This document shows, in pieces, positions 7,851-15,074 of a stretch of 28,879 nt of DNA. Numbering within the stretch: the first letter of the stretch is position 1; each line of letters begins with the position of its first letter. The DNA lies in NCBI GenBank assembly GCA_043725085.1, contig JAYSLY010000055.1, positions 1 through 28,879 of the forward strand, in the 5' to 3' direction. The notes beneath the pieces are model-generated. The model was not told the DNA's origin. It worked only from the letters and a program-made list of their open reading frames with translations, and did not search any database. The translations under genes were made by a program, and so were the position numbers. The DNA comes from UBA9630 sp043725085 (lineage in GTDB: Bacteria > Patescibacteriota > Minisyncoccia > Moranbacterales > UBA2206).

Positions 7851-8408
7851 ATGCAAATCGCTATCATTTCTGACATTCATAATAATGAAATTAACCTCGA
7901 TAAAGTCTTGCGCCATTGTGCGGAAAATAAAATTTCAACGCTCATTTGTTGTGGTGATTTGGCTTCGCGAGAAATTTTAGAACTGATGAACGACAATTTT
8001 TCCGGTGAGATTTACTATACATTCGGTAATGCCGACTACAGCGAACTTCGCGAACTGGAAAATCGGGAAAAATATCGCAATACATATATTTTTAAAAACG
8101 TAGGTGAAGCAATATTTGACGGAAAGAGAATTGCTTTCACTCACTATCCAGCTACGGCAAAAAAACTATCCAAAACACTAAAATATGCTTTTGTGTTTTA
8201 CGGTCACACTCACAAGCCCTGGGTCGCCTCCGTTGAAACTATGGTCGCACGCCGCCAAAGGCTAAGCCGACGGAGCGCGGACCAAAGGAAAAAATGTACT
8301 ATGCTCAATCCCGGCAATGTCGCCGGGGAAATCTATCCACCGACTTTTGCAATTTGGAATACGGAAAATGATAATTTTAAGCTGTTGAGAATTCATGATT
8401 TAAAATAG
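7851..8408 (+). CDS. YfcE/MJ0936-type metallophosphoesterase
   Basis: A 185-aa calcineurin-like phosphoesterase. Metal-site motifs in order: SDIH (D8, H10), CGD (D36), GNAD (N60), THYP (H98) and GHTH (118-121), then LNPGN (152-156). Small bacterial members hydrolyse phosphodiesters such as bis-pNPP in vitro; the cellular substrate is not known. Between GHTHKPW and LNPGN, where family members usually have only a few residues, this protein has about 20 extra Arg-rich residues (roughly 128-149), encoded by a GC-rich palindromic repeat at 8250-8285. The insertion is in-frame and lies between two metal-binding loops, so it should form a surface loop; the effect on activity is unknown. Confidence 0.88.
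   Translation: MQIAIISDIHNNEINLDKVLRHCAENKISTLICCGDLASREILELMNDNFSGEIYYTFGNADYSELRELENREKYRNTYIFKNVGEAIFDGKRIAFTHYPATAKKLSKTLKYAFVFYGHTHKPWVASVETMVARRQRLSRRSADQRKKCTMLNPGNVAGEIYPPTFAIWNTENDNFKLLRIHDLK
8250..8288. repeat. CGCC...GGAGC palindromic repeat unit inside the phosphoesterase gene
   Basis: The core CGCCAAAGGCTAAGCC followed by GACGGAGC (within 8252-8277) matches the units at 27900-27923 and 25374-25401 in its CGCC-AAG ... GG-GGAGC layout. It is far richer in GC than the flanking coding sequence and adds in-frame Arg-rich residues. Confidence 0.6.
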
Positions 8409-8432
8409 TATAAATCGTTTTTTATTTTTCAT

Positions 8433-8603
8433 TGTCATCCTGAGCGAAATAAATTTTCTAAAGAAAATTTATGCAGTCGAAGGATCTGCCCGCAATCACC
8501 ACTAGTTTTTATATTTTACAGTAAAGCCACCAATTATTGATAGAAGATCCTTCGACTTCGTCCATATCTGCCACTGGCAGATATGGATACGCTCAGGATG
8601 ACA
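8433..8603. repeat. MITE-like inverted-repeat element, copy 1
   Basis: A 171-bp element with perfect 14-bp terminal inverted repeats (TGTCATCCTGAGCG at 8433-8446 and its complement at 8590-8603) and inner arms AGTCGAAGGATCT / AGATCCTTCGACT. Each arm is interrupted at the same point by an unrelated small palindrome: 8449-8472 (11-bp AT-rich arms) on the left and 8561-8587 (12-bp arms TCCATATCTGCC/GGCAGATATGGA) on the right. The centre (GCAAT-ACC-CTAGT-TTTA) is shared with copy 2 at 27853-28025. It encodes no protein and fills the gap between the phosphoesterase and the uracil-DNA glycosylase genes. Confidence 0.8.
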
Positions 8604-8611
8604 CCTAAATT

Positions 8612-9199
8612 ATGGAATCTAAACAATCCCAACTTGAAAAACTAAACCTTGAAATGCTTGCTTGCACTAAATGTGCACTGCGCCCCGGTTGCAAGCAAGT
8701 CGTGCCCGGAGCCGGATCCGCCGATGCGGAAATTCTTTTTATTGGAGAAGCACCGGGACAAAAAGAAGATGAAACTGGAGAGCCCTTTGTCGGTGCAGCG
8801 GGGAAATTTCTCAATGAAATGCTTGCGTCCATTAAGCTCAAGCGCGAAGATGTCTACATTGCCAATGTCGTCAAATGCCGACCACCCCAAAATCGCGATC
8901 CTTTGCCGGAAGAAGTCGCCACTTGCTGGCCATGGCTTTTAGCGCAGATAAATATTATCCGGCCCAAATTAATTGTCACGCTTGGTCGGCATTCCATGGA
9001 ACGCTTTTTGCCCAATTTTAAGATTTCACAAATCCACGGCAAAGCCATGCGCCGGGAAATTCCCGAGCTTGGCCGTCAGGTTTTCTATACGCTCTATCAC
9101 CCCGCCGCCGCACTCTATAACGGCTCAATGCGCGAAGTGCTTGCCAAAGATTTTAAGCGTATTTTGAAAGTTTTGGAAGAAATCAAAAACGAGAAATAA
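8612..9199 (+). CDS. family 4 uracil-DNA glycosylase (4Fe-4S)
   Basis: A 195-aa enzyme that removes uracil from DNA at the start of base-excision repair. Iron-sulfur ligands: C18, C21, C89 and C105, the family-4 spacing with CxxC at the N-terminus. Active-site motif I is GEAPGQKEDETGEPFVG (45-61) and motif II is HPAAALY (163-169). Also seen: VVKCRPPQNRDPLPEE, the lead to the third and fourth cysteines. Its start codon is only 8 bases beyond the end of the MITE-like repeat, so the repeat forms the upstream region of this gene and may supply or separate its promoter. With nfo nearby, the cluster covers two consecutive repair steps. Confidence 0.94.
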   Translation: MESKQSQLEKLNLEMLACTKCALRPGCKQVVPGAGSADAEILFIGEAPGQKEDETGEPFVGAAGKFLNEMLASIKLKREDVYIANVVKCRPPQNRDPLPEEVATCWPWLLAQINIIRPKLIVTLGRHSMERFLPNFKISQIHGKAMRREIPELGRQVFYTLYHPAAALYNGSMREVLAKDFKRILKVLEEIKNEK

Positions 9200-9259
9200 A
9201 AAACCGCTCTAACGCGAAATGTTGAACGACTTTTTGAATATTTTATACAAGACGGGCTG

Positions 9260-9342
9260 TGGGCGAGGAGGGACTCGAACCCTCATGGAGCAAGCTCCGC
9301 GACATTTTAAGTGTCGAGTGTATACCATTTCACCACTCGCCC
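9260..9342 (-). tRNA. tRNA-Leu(UAA)
   Basis: Minus-strand cloverleaf with acceptor GGGCGAG/CTCGCCC, anticodon stem CGACA/TGTCG, loop CTTAAAA (anticodon UAA), a long variable arm as in class II tRNAs, T-loop GGTTCGAGTCC and discriminator A. The 3' CCA is not encoded. Confidence 0.95.
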
Positions 9343-9400
9343 AAAATTACACAAAAATCTGCTACATATTTTATGCTACATGCTGTATGATTAGGATTTG

Positions 9401-9471
9401 AGGTCCGGAACAGAGTTGAACTGTTGTAAAAGGTTTTGCAGACCTTTGCCTAACCGCTCGGCCACCGGACC
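9401..9471 (-). tRNA. tRNA-Cys(GCA)
   Basis: Minus-strand cloverleaf with acceptor GGTCCGG/CCGGACC, anticodon stem AAGGT/ACCTT with loop CTGCAAA (anticodon GCA), T-arm ACAG-TTCAACT-CTGT, and discriminator U, the identity base for cysteinyl-tRNA synthetase. No encoded CCA. Confidence 0.95.
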
Positions 9472-9542
9472 ATTTGGCCAAAATTGACCATAAATAAATA
9501 TTACCAAGCCTCGACGCCAAAGTCAACAAAAAGCCACCAGAC

Positions 9543-9578
9543 AAAAAAAGCACCCCAATTACTTAGAGTGCTCTTTTT
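9543..9578 (-). terminator. terminator after the 3D-domain gene
   Basis: Minus strand: AAAAAGAGCACTC, loop, GGGGTGCTTTTTTT. The stem pairs AGCAC with GTGCT and has T-runs on both strands, so it could end transcripts in either direction. It begins 2 bases after the stop codon at 9581. Confidence 0.8.
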
Positions 9579-9580
9579 AA

Positions 9581-10150
9581 CTATTCAGTCACAATCTCAG
9601 CCACAAGGTTTTGTCTTCCGAAAGCAAAAGCCTTAGCCTTTGTTTCCATATAGATATCGATGTGATTGCCTTTAATCGCACCTCCGCGATCTTGACAGAT
9701 ATATGTCCCGAGGCCTTCAATGTTGATTTTTGTTCCAAAAGCAAAGCTTTTAGGACAAGCAACTGTTTCGTTTTCACGAACCTTCGCGCCTGACGCGGTG
9801 ATTCCATCGCTTTTACCACATTCATCAGCCGAAGCTGTGTAGGCAGAAGCGTTGATAACGAATTTCCCTTGAGGAAGATTGCTATTTTTAGATGCTATTT
9901 TAGTTTCAATAATTTCTTTTTCATTCACTTTCACAGCCCCATCTTCTTTAATCTCTTCAACCGGAGACTGGGGAGTGGTTTCCTCTGCCATGCAAACCGC
10001 TGTTTGGTCAATAGTCAGAGCATTTTGAGGAATATTTAAGTTTATTTTTGTTTGATTAGACTCATCGGCTCTCGCTGTTCCTGCTATCGCGCCTAATCCT
10101 AGGACAATAGAGAAACTGGCTAAAAGCGCCAACTTCGTACTAATACGCAT
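9581..10150 (-). CDS. secreted 3D (Asp-Asp-Asp) domain protein
   Basis: A 189-aa protein with a Sec signal peptide (about residues 1-28, ending GTARADES), an acidic Pro/Glu-rich linker, and a C-terminal 3D domain: FVINASAYTASADECG, SGAKVRENETVACPKSFAFGTKI, GLGTYICQDRGGAIKGNHIDIYM. The conserved acidic residues of the double-psi-barrel are D in SADE, D in CQDRGG and D in HIDIYM, which resemble MltA-type lytic transglycosylase sites. Likely a peptidoglycan-acting enzyme at the cell surface, consistent with the class A PBP gene just upstream. It has a strong promoter at 10214-10242 and its own terminator. Confidence 0.88.
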   Translation of the reverse strand: MRISTKLALLASFSIVLGLGAIAGTARADESNQTKINLNIPQNALTIDQTAVCMAEETTPQSPVEEIKEDGAVKVNEKEIIETKIASKNSNLPQGKFVINASAYTASADECGKSDGITASGAKVRENETVACPKSFAFGTKINIEGLGTYICQDRGGAIKGNHIDIYMETKAKAFAFGRQNLVAEIVTE

Positions 10151-10213
10151 ACATAAACTTTAATTGTTAAGCGCCAGTCAGGGATCTAGTTCCCCTTTTC
10201 AGACTGACCTACA

Positions 10214-10242
10214 ATATTAGCAAATATTCGCCAGAAAGTCAA
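10214..10242 (-). promoter_or_regulatory. strong promoter for the 3D-domain gene, with a leader hairpin
   Basis: Minus strand: -35 TTGACT (10237-10242), 17-base spacer, -10 TAATAT (10214-10219) with extended TGC. The transcript would have a leader of about 55 bases, in which CAGTC (10202-10206) pairs with GACTG (10175-10179) around an inner GGG/CCC pairing. The hairpin lies well clear of the start codon. I do not recognise it as a known riboswitch. Confidence 0.7.
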
Positions 10243-10325
10243 GCATTATGCCGATATTTTGGCTAAAATAAGCCATTCTATTTTCAGTCGCAGACAATAA
10301 TCCCTAGAAATAAGCCACAAAAATC

Positions 10326-10348
10326 AAAAAAGGCCCAAAAAGGGCCCC
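10326..10348 (-). terminator. terminator after the PBP gene
   Basis: Minus strand: GGCCC, loop TTTTT, GGGCC, then a run of six T. It lies 23 bases after the PBP stop codon. The stem is short but all G-C. Confidence 0.7.
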
Positions 10349-10370
10349 GTTGCGAGCAAAAATTGTTTTT

Positions 10371-12374
10371 CTAATGTTTCTTTTTCTTTTTGTTCTTTTT
10401 TTCCTCTTTTTTCTGCTCTTTTTCTGCATCCTTTTGATCTTGCGCCAGCTTATCAATTTGATCCTGACTCAAAGCCATCTTTTCATCATGGACCGTGTTC
10501 GCATAGGGCGTAAAACTCTCATTGGGATAGCGAGAAAGAACGGCATCCATAAAACTCCTCCAAATTGGAGCTGCCACAAATACACCATCTGATCCCGCAT
10601 GCATCGGGCGACTATCATTATTCCCCGCCCAGACTCCCACCGCAAGAGAAGGCGTGAAGCCAACCGTCCAAGCATCGCGAAAATCTTGCGATGTTCCGGT
10701 CTTAGCGGCGACTGTTCTCCCTGGAATATAGAGTGGGCTATTCGATCCAAAAATTGCCGAACGAGCATTGTTGTCAGAAAGAATGGAATCAATTTTTCTT
10801 GCTACTTCAGCATCAATCACCTGCCTCCCTTCTGTTTTGTCGAAATAGGATTCGCCATTATTATCCACGATTTTCAAAATTGAATGCGACTGAAATCTCT
10901 TCCCTTCGGTAGCAAAAACCCCAAAAGCGCTCGCCATATCGATTAGTTTCACTTCCGCCCCGCCAATTGCCATCGAAAGTCCATAGCGTTTACGGTCATT
11001 GAGGGTTGTAATTCCCAAGCGATGCGCCATATCAATCGCACTATCAATCCCCACAAGCGCCAGAGTTTTGATGGCCGGGATATTGAGTGACATGGCAAGT
11101 GTTTTTCGCATCGGAAGCACGCCATGAAATTTTCCATCATAGTTTTGCGGGATGTAGCTAATCCCGCCACCGTCAGGACCAAAATTGGTCGGTTCATCCG
11201 CAATAAGCGTTTCCGGCTGATAACCCTTTTCAAATGCCGTCGCATAGACAATTGGCTTGAAGGATGAGCCTGGCTGACGCAATCGCACTGCCACATTTAC
11301 CTGACCATCGATTGCCGTATTAAAAAAATCTCGACTGCCGACCATTGTCAAAACCTCGCCGGTCTTAGGATCAGTTGCCACAAGTGCCGCATTGCTTGCG
11401 CCATAAGACACGTTTCTTGCGCCTCCGCTCGCCACAACTTTTTCTCCTATTTTTTGCAAGTCGCAGTCCAATGTGGTGATTATCTTTAGTCCTCCTTTTT
11501 CCAGAAAATCTCGCCCATATTTTGCCTCTAGCTGCTCTGTTACATAAAAAACAAAATGTGGTGCCAAAATTGACTCATGGAAAGGCTGCACTTCGGCCAA
11601 AATATTTATTTTTTTTGCCGCTTCGATCTCATCAGGTGAAGCCAGCTTAGACTGTGCCATTTGATCTAAAATATTTCGATAGCGTTCGACTAATTTATCG
11701 GCATTGTCTCCATAAGGCGAATAATAGGTTGGGGCCTTGGGAAGAGCCGCGAGAAAAACGGCCTCAGAAAGAGTGAGATCTTTCGCATTTTTGCCAAAGA
11801 AAACTTCCGCAGCAGCGGAAATGCCATAGGCATTAGAACCATAGGGCACTTGATTGAGATAGCGATCCAAAATTTGATCTTTAGTAAAATTTTTCTCAAT
11901 TTTAAAAGCGATAAGTGTTTCCATTATTTTTCGTCGCAGTGTTTTTTCACGTGAAAGAAAAACATTGCGCGCAAGCTGTTGCGTGATTGTTGATCCGCCT
12001 TGAGACATCTCACCATTTTCCACATTCGCTTTCAGAGCACGGATGATTGATAAGAAATCCACTCCAAAATGGGTATAGAAATTTTTGTCTTCTGTCGCGA
12101 TTGTCGCCACTCGCACCACATCAGGAATCTCATCATGTGAGAGAACCTTGCGATTTTCTTCGCCATGGATTTTATAGAGTACGATTTTTCCACTGCGATC
12201 ATAGATAATGGAAGTCTGCGGCGGACGATAGCTGGAAATTTCCGCCACACTCGGTGTGTGATTTTTATACACAAAAAAGGCGGCGATTCCCGCGCCTAAA
12301 ATAACCATAAAAACGGCCCCTAAAACGCCCAAAAAAACTTCCTTAAGATAATACCCAAGTGTGTATTTTTTCAT
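10371..12374 (-). CDS. class A penicillin-binding protein (transglycosylase/transpeptidase, PBP1A type)
   Basis: A 667-aa bifunctional peptidoglycan synthase. Residues 12-35 form the single membrane anchor. GT51 glycosyltransferase domain at about 75-250: catalytic E95 in ATEDKNFYTHFGVD, QGGSTITQQLARN (125-137), RKIMETLIAFKIEKNFTKDQILDRYLNQV and GAYG-like SNAYGISAAAEVFFGK. Transpeptidase domain: nucleophile S370 in SSFK (370-373), SLN (429-431) and KTG (558-560). A Lys/Glu-rich tail ends the protein (EKEQKKEEKKNKKKKKH). Length and all catalytic motifs are normal. AGGAG precedes the ATG by only 2 bases. Promoter at 12430-12457. Confidence 0.96.
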   Translation of the reverse strand: MKKYTLGYYLKEVFLGVLGAVFMVILGAGIAAFFVYKNHTPSVAEISSYRPPQTSIIYDRSGKIVLYKIHGEENRKVLSHDEIPDVVRVATIATEDKNFYTHFGVDFLSIIRALKANVENGEMSQGGSTITQQLARNVFLSREKTLRRKIMETLIAFKIEKNFTKDQILDRYLNQVPYGSNAYGISAAAEVFFGKNAKDLTLSEAVFLAALPKAPTYYSPYGDNADKLVERYRNILDQMAQSKLASPDEIEAAKKINILAEVQPFHESILAPHFVFYVTEQLEAKYGRDFLEKGGLKIITTLDCDLQKIGEKVVASGGARNVSYGASNAALVATDPKTGEVLTMVGSRDFFNTAIDGQVNVAVRLRQPGSSFKPIVYATAFEKGYQPETLIADEPTNFGPDGGGISYIPQNYDGKFHGVLPMRKTLAMSLNIPAIKTLALVGIDSAIDMAHRLGITTLNDRKRYGLSMAIGGAEVKLIDMASAFGVFATEGKRFQSHSILKIVDNNGESYFDKTEGRQVIDAEVARKIDSILSDNNARSAIFGSNSPLYIPGRTVAAKTGTSQDFRDAWTVGFTPSLAVGVWAGNNDSRPMHAGSDGVFVAAPIWRSFMDAVLSRYPNESFTPYANTVHDEKMALSQDQIDKLAQDQKDAEKEQKKEEKKNKKKKKH

Positions 12375-12429
12375 ATCTCCTACCCGATAAGTTCTTAATT
12401 TTGGAGATATTCACCCCCACTGCCCTTCC

Positions 12430-12457
12430 AACATAGCACAAATTCTGGGAAGGTCAA
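12430..12457 (-). promoter_or_regulatory. promoter for the PBP gene
   Basis: Minus strand: -35 TTGACC (12452-12457), 16-base spacer, -10 TATGTT (12430-12435) with extended TGC. The -35 to -10 segment also holds an inverted repeat CCTTCC/GGAAGG (12424-12429 and 12447-12452), so an operator is possible. Confidence 0.6.
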
Positions 12458-12465
12458 AATTTGGG

Positions 12466-13557
12466 CTAGACTGCTTTCCTTTTTGTAATTTGTTTGTAAA
12501 GATGCGCGGAGCACGCCTGAAACAGCGCAATGACAAATCCCAAACTCAGAAAAATTCCCAGCGCGAAAATGAATGTTCTTATGGGATCACCCCGCAATAT
12601 ATCCGGGTGACCGTATTTTACATAATCCACCAAAGGAGAATGAAAAAGGTATATCTCCAGCACGGTTGCGAGAAGAATTTTATGAATTTTCAAAGTTCCG
12701 ATTCTTCGAAAAAATCTTGGAAAAAGATTGAATGTGCCCATCATGCCAAACAGGATAACCACCGCATACGCGCTGTGCAAATATGGAGCTTGCAAAGAAT
12801 GAAGGTCAAAGTAGGAAGTGCGACTGATTAGAATAGCCAGAATTGTCAGGAAAATTGCCGGCACAGCTACTAAGTTTGGGATTGTTTTCACTTCATTCAC
12901 AACATATCCTTTCGCAAGATGCATGCCAAGCGCGAAATCCACCAAAAATTCAAGCCAGATTTTCGGAGGATTGCTAAAATATGGATAGACAAATATTCCG
13001 ATTAGTGCCTTAGCGAAGATGCCAAAGATAATCAGTTTCCAAAACCCATGCTTTGACTCGTAAATTTTTATGAGAATTGGAAATGTTATGTAGAATGGAA
13101 TGAGCAACCCGACAAACCACAATGAGCCATTGATATCAAAAAGTGTGTCGGGGAAAAATACATGGATTCCAAATATGTGAGTGAAAATAGAAAACCAAGA
13201 TGGAACATAATCAAACACAAAAACATTCCAAAGAATCGCGAAAGCCAGGGCAAGCCAATAGATCGGCATAATTCTTCTGAATCTTTTTTTATAGTACCGA
13301 TAATTTGAAATTGGTTTTTTTTTGTAGTGGGAATAAGTAAGCCCAAATCCTGAAATGATAATGAAAATATTCACCGCGACCACACCCAAAAAAGCCGTGT
13401 CATTAAAAAAAATTGCCGGAAGCAATTGAATATTGGAAACTAAAAAACCAAAGGTACACGTCAACGGTTCTGAAACATTGGAAATATATGAATGAAACCA
13501 GACCACCCAAAAGGCCATCGGCAGTCTCATCAAATTCATTGCTTTTGATATATCCAT
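12466..13557 (-). CDS. acyltransferase 3 family membrane protein (OafA/WecH-like)
   Basis: A 363-aa polytopic protein with about ten membrane helices. The N-terminus NLMRLPMAFWVVWFHSYIS holds the family's first-helix Arg and His (MR...H). FIIISGFGLTYSH and KKRFRRIMPIYWLALAFAI follow, the second matching the conserved RR-PxY motif. These enzymes move acyl (often acetyl) groups from the cytoplasm to sugars of exported polysaccharide or peptidoglycan; the target is unknown. It sits between the PBP gene and an SGNH hydrolase, and acyltransferase-3 plus SGNH pairs are known as O-acetylation partners, so the two may work together. The SGNH gene lies 74 bases upstream on the same strand. Confidence 0.88.
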   Translation of the reverse strand: MDISKAMNLMRLPMAFWVVWFHSYISNVSEPLTCTFGFLVSNIQLLPAIFFNDTAFLGVVAVNIFIIISGFGLTYSHYKKKPISNYRYYKKRFRRIMPIYWLALAFAILWNVFVFDYVPSWFSIFTHIFGIHVFFPDTLFDINGSLWFVGLLIPFYITFPILIKIYESKHGFWKLIIFGIFAKALIGIFVYPYFSNPPKIWLEFLVDFALGMHLAKGYVVNEVKTIPNLVAVPAIFLTILAILISRTSYFDLHSLQAPYLHSAYAVVILFGMMGTFNLFPRFFRRIGTLKIHKILLATVLEIYLFHSPLVDYVKYGHPDILRGDPIRTFIFALGIFLSLGFVIALFQACSAHLYKQITKRKAV

Positions 13558-13631
13558 AGAGCTTCATCATACTGCCTCTCGCGTTCAACCCTCACTGGCT
13601 ATTTTGCCGTGCTAAGAATGCCAAGGTAATA

Positions 13632-14318
13632 TTATTTCAAATACTGTTTAATCAAACTTTTCCAGAGCAGATACCCATAGGCATTGGGATGCACACCGTC
13701 TTTGGCATATTTTACGTATAACTTATTGTCGAGTCCGCAAAAGTAGGGATACAGATCAATAAAAATTGCTCCGTTTTTGCCAGTCAATGCTTTAAGCTGA
13801 TCATTCAATGAAATAATTTTTTGGCTGTCTGCGATTCCCTGTTTTGAAATATCGTTATTCATCGGTAATATACTTTGAACATACAGTCCCGTGTCAGGCG
13901 ATTCTGCTTTAATTTTATTTAGGATTGTTCCGTAGTTTGCCAAAACATTTGAGACGTCTTTTCCTCGCAGCAAATCATTAATCCCTATCATCAAAAATAT
14001 TTTTTTTGGTTTGGCACTAAGAACCAAGTCGAGTCTGGCCAAAACATCATCCGTGGTATTCCCCGAGATTCCGGCATTTACTATGTTTGAGACACCAAAC
14101 AGAATATTCCAATCTTCCCGAGCGGTGATACTGTCTCCCAAAAATACAATACTACCAGAAGGACTCGCTTTCAAACCGCCGCGTCCCGCCAAAGAAGCTA
14201 TGCGCTGAATGCCAGTCTGCGGATTATCACTTCCAAATTTTGCCGACCAAACGGCAAGCAATGTTACTGCCACGACTATTGTGATTGCAACTTCAAATTC
14301 AAACTTTTTTTTCATCAT
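13632..14318 (-). CDS. membrane-anchored SGNH (GDSL) hydrolase
   Basis: About 228 aa from the ATG at 14318; a GTG at 14342 would add 8 residues. An N-terminal membrane anchor (about 8-25, VAITIVVAVTLLAVWSA) is followed by the SGNH blocks: block I VFLGDSIT (nucleophile S63), block II GISGN (N87), block III GINDLL (N114), and block V DGVHPNAYGY with the catalytic D207 and H210. Likely an extracellular esterase or deacetylase acting on acylated glycans, in keeping with the acyltransferase next to it. Substrate is inference. The coding end is 74 bases before the acyltransferase start. Confidence 0.9.
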   Translation of the reverse strand: MMKKKFEFEVAITIVVAVTLLAVWSAKFGSDNPQTGIQRIASLAGRGGLKASPSGSIVFLGDSITAREDWNILFGVSNIVNAGISGNTTDDVLARLDLVLSAKPKKIFLMIGINDLLRGKDVSNVLANYGTILNKIKAESPDTGLYVQSILPMNNDISKQGIADSQKIISLNDQLKALTGKNGAIFIDLYPYFCGLDNKLYVKYAKDGVHPNAYGYLLWKSLIKQYLK

Positions 14319-14360
14319 TTTTGTTTTATTTTTTCCACCCACACTCTACATGTTACCTGT

Positions 14361-14389
14361 TAATTATCAAGGCGTTATTGTACTTGCAA
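14361..14389 (-). promoter_or_regulatory. promoter candidate for the SGNH hydrolase gene
   Basis: Minus strand: -35 TTGCAA (14384-14389), 17-base spacer, -10 TAATTA (14361-14366). It lies on the host side of the integrated element, so the gene keeps its own promoter. Confidence 0.4.
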
Positions 14390-14458
14390 TTGGTGCATGC
14401 ATATTTTTTTTGGTTATGCTTTTATCTTACCACAACCTATCCTAGTTTAAAAACAAAC

Positions 14459-14484
14459 AAAAACAGCCCATTTAAGTGCTGTTT
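14459..14484 (-). terminator. original terminator of the tRNA-Gly transcript, now stranded at the left end of the element
   Basis: Minus strand: AAACAGC, 10-base loop, GCTGTTTTT. Before integration this hairpin would have directly followed the 3' end of tRNA-Gly. It now sits at the far end of the element, next to attL. Confidence 0.6.
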
Positions 14485-14500
14485 CTGCTGTCTTGAGCGG
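14479..14500 (+). repeat. attL: left direct repeat of the integrated element
   Basis: The 12 bases TGTCTTGAGCGG at 14489-14500 are identical to 25227-25238, and the 22 bases 14479-14500 match 25217-25238 at 20 of 22 positions. The right copy overlaps the 3' end of tRNA-Gly. This is the expected footprint of site-specific integration; the exact crossover point cannot be fixed from sequence. Confidence 0.7.
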
Positions 14501-14611
14501 AGAAGTGGAAGCAGTTCGGACTGGGTTTAGGGAAAAGTGCTTTGCGTGTTTTTAATGCTATGGCGTCGGATTTGGTTTATAAACTATAAAAAGAAAGGAA
14601 AGGAAAATGAG

Positions 14612-14731
14612 TCGCACAACTTGCATTCTTGCGACGCTCTCTTTTTGTCAAAAGGATTTCGGAGTGTGAAACAGCGCAGAAAGACTTTTGGCACAAAAAG
14701 GAGTGCGTCCGCAAAATGTCCGGTTGTGCGA
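14612..14731. other. 120-base near-continuous long hairpin
   Basis: Nested arms pair across a 30-base apical loop: TCGCACAAC (14612-14620) with GTTGTGCGA (14723-14731); CATT with AATG; TTGC (14629-14632) with GCAA (14711-14714); GACGCTCTC (14633-14641) with GAGTGCGTC (14701-14709, one mismatch); TTTTTGTCAAAAG (14642-14654) with 14685-14699, interrupted by a 2-base bulge. That is about 38 base pairs. It may be a structured RNA, a 3'-UTR element of the cargo operon, or a single-strand origin-like DNA hairpin; the sequence does not decide between these. Confidence 0.6.
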
Positions 14732-14761
14732 GGGTGAAGAAAAAACCAGTCCTTGAAAAGT

Positions 14762-14797
14762 ATAAAAGAGTTTTTTCGAACCACTTGCTCTTTTTCC
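14762..14797 (-). terminator. weak terminator after the cargo operon
   Basis: Minus strand: AAAAGAG, 18-base loop, CTCTTTT, followed by ATACTTTTC. It lies about 10 bases after the last stop of the operon (14807). The stem is AT-rich and the loop is long, so efficiency is doubtful. Confidence 0.4.
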
Positions 14798-14806
14798 GTC
14801 CAACAG

Positions 14807-15049
14807 TTACCATCTGCGATATGAGCGGTATGGGCTAGTATATCCAATTCTTCCAGTGTATGGATTATAGTTTCCTTTTGTTGAATAGTTATTCCAGCGA
14901 GTGCTATCAGGAGATGTCCTATAATATGGCTGAACGTAAGTTCCGCTACTTCTATAATATCCGCCAACTCTATACGAATAAGCCCTTGCGGAATTTATTG
15001 CAATTAGCCCAAAAACAAAGGTTATGATAATGAATAGTAGTTTTTTCAT
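14807..15049 (-). CDS. small secreted Tyr-rich protein (NPYTGRxGY motif)
   Basis: An 80-aa protein with a clear Sec signal peptide (about 1-23, MKKLLFIIITFVFGLIAINS then ARA) and a mature part rich in Tyr, Ser, Arg and Gly. It contains YVQPYYRTSPDSTRWNNYSTKGNYNPYTGRIGYTSP; small exported proteins with 'V.P.YR..P...W.NYSTKGN.NPYTG..G' occur in many bacteria and have no known function. Start is supported by a good Shine-Dalgarno (AGAGGTG, 5-6 bases before the ATG), the best in the element. It is the last gene of the five-gene cargo operon, 25 bases after the transglutaminase gene. Confidence 0.82.
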   Translation of the reverse strand: MKKLLFIIITFVFGLIAINSARAYSYRVGGYYRSSGTYVQPYYRTSPDSTRWNNYSTKGNYNPYTGRIGYTSPYRSYRRW

Positions 15050-15074
15050 AAATACACCTCTTTTCTAGTTAAAA

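Larger units (their letters stand above)
14501..14806. other. left-end non-coding region of the element
   Basis: Together with the host side (14343-14488) this makes about 460 bases without a convincing gene. Short open frames in it have no family resemblance. It holds the attL flank, 17 codons that would extend the recombinase in the circular form (14502-14555), a long imperfect hairpin (14612-14731) and a weak hairpin plus T-run (14762-14797). Confidence 0.5.

Noticed and set aside
8433..8603. CRISPR or rRNA-like element
   Set aside because: There are no regularly spaced direct repeats; the structure is one inverted-repeat unit, with a second copy 19 kb away. No CRISPR array or rRNA gene is seen in the window.
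9219..9401. Plus-strand 60-codon frame with GCGRGGTRTLMEQAP
   Set aside because: This is the antisense translation of tRNA-Leu(UAA), a common false gene.
14607..14669. Plus-strand 20-codon frame with a Shine-Dalgarno-like AGGAAAGG before its ATG
   Set aside because: The purine run could be a binding site, but the peptide is short, unrecognised, and made of one arm of the long hairpin.
14584..14967. Minus-strand open frame of 127 codons
   Set aside because: It overlaps the well-supported secreted 80-aa gene in another frame, has no family resemblance, and spans the long hairpin.
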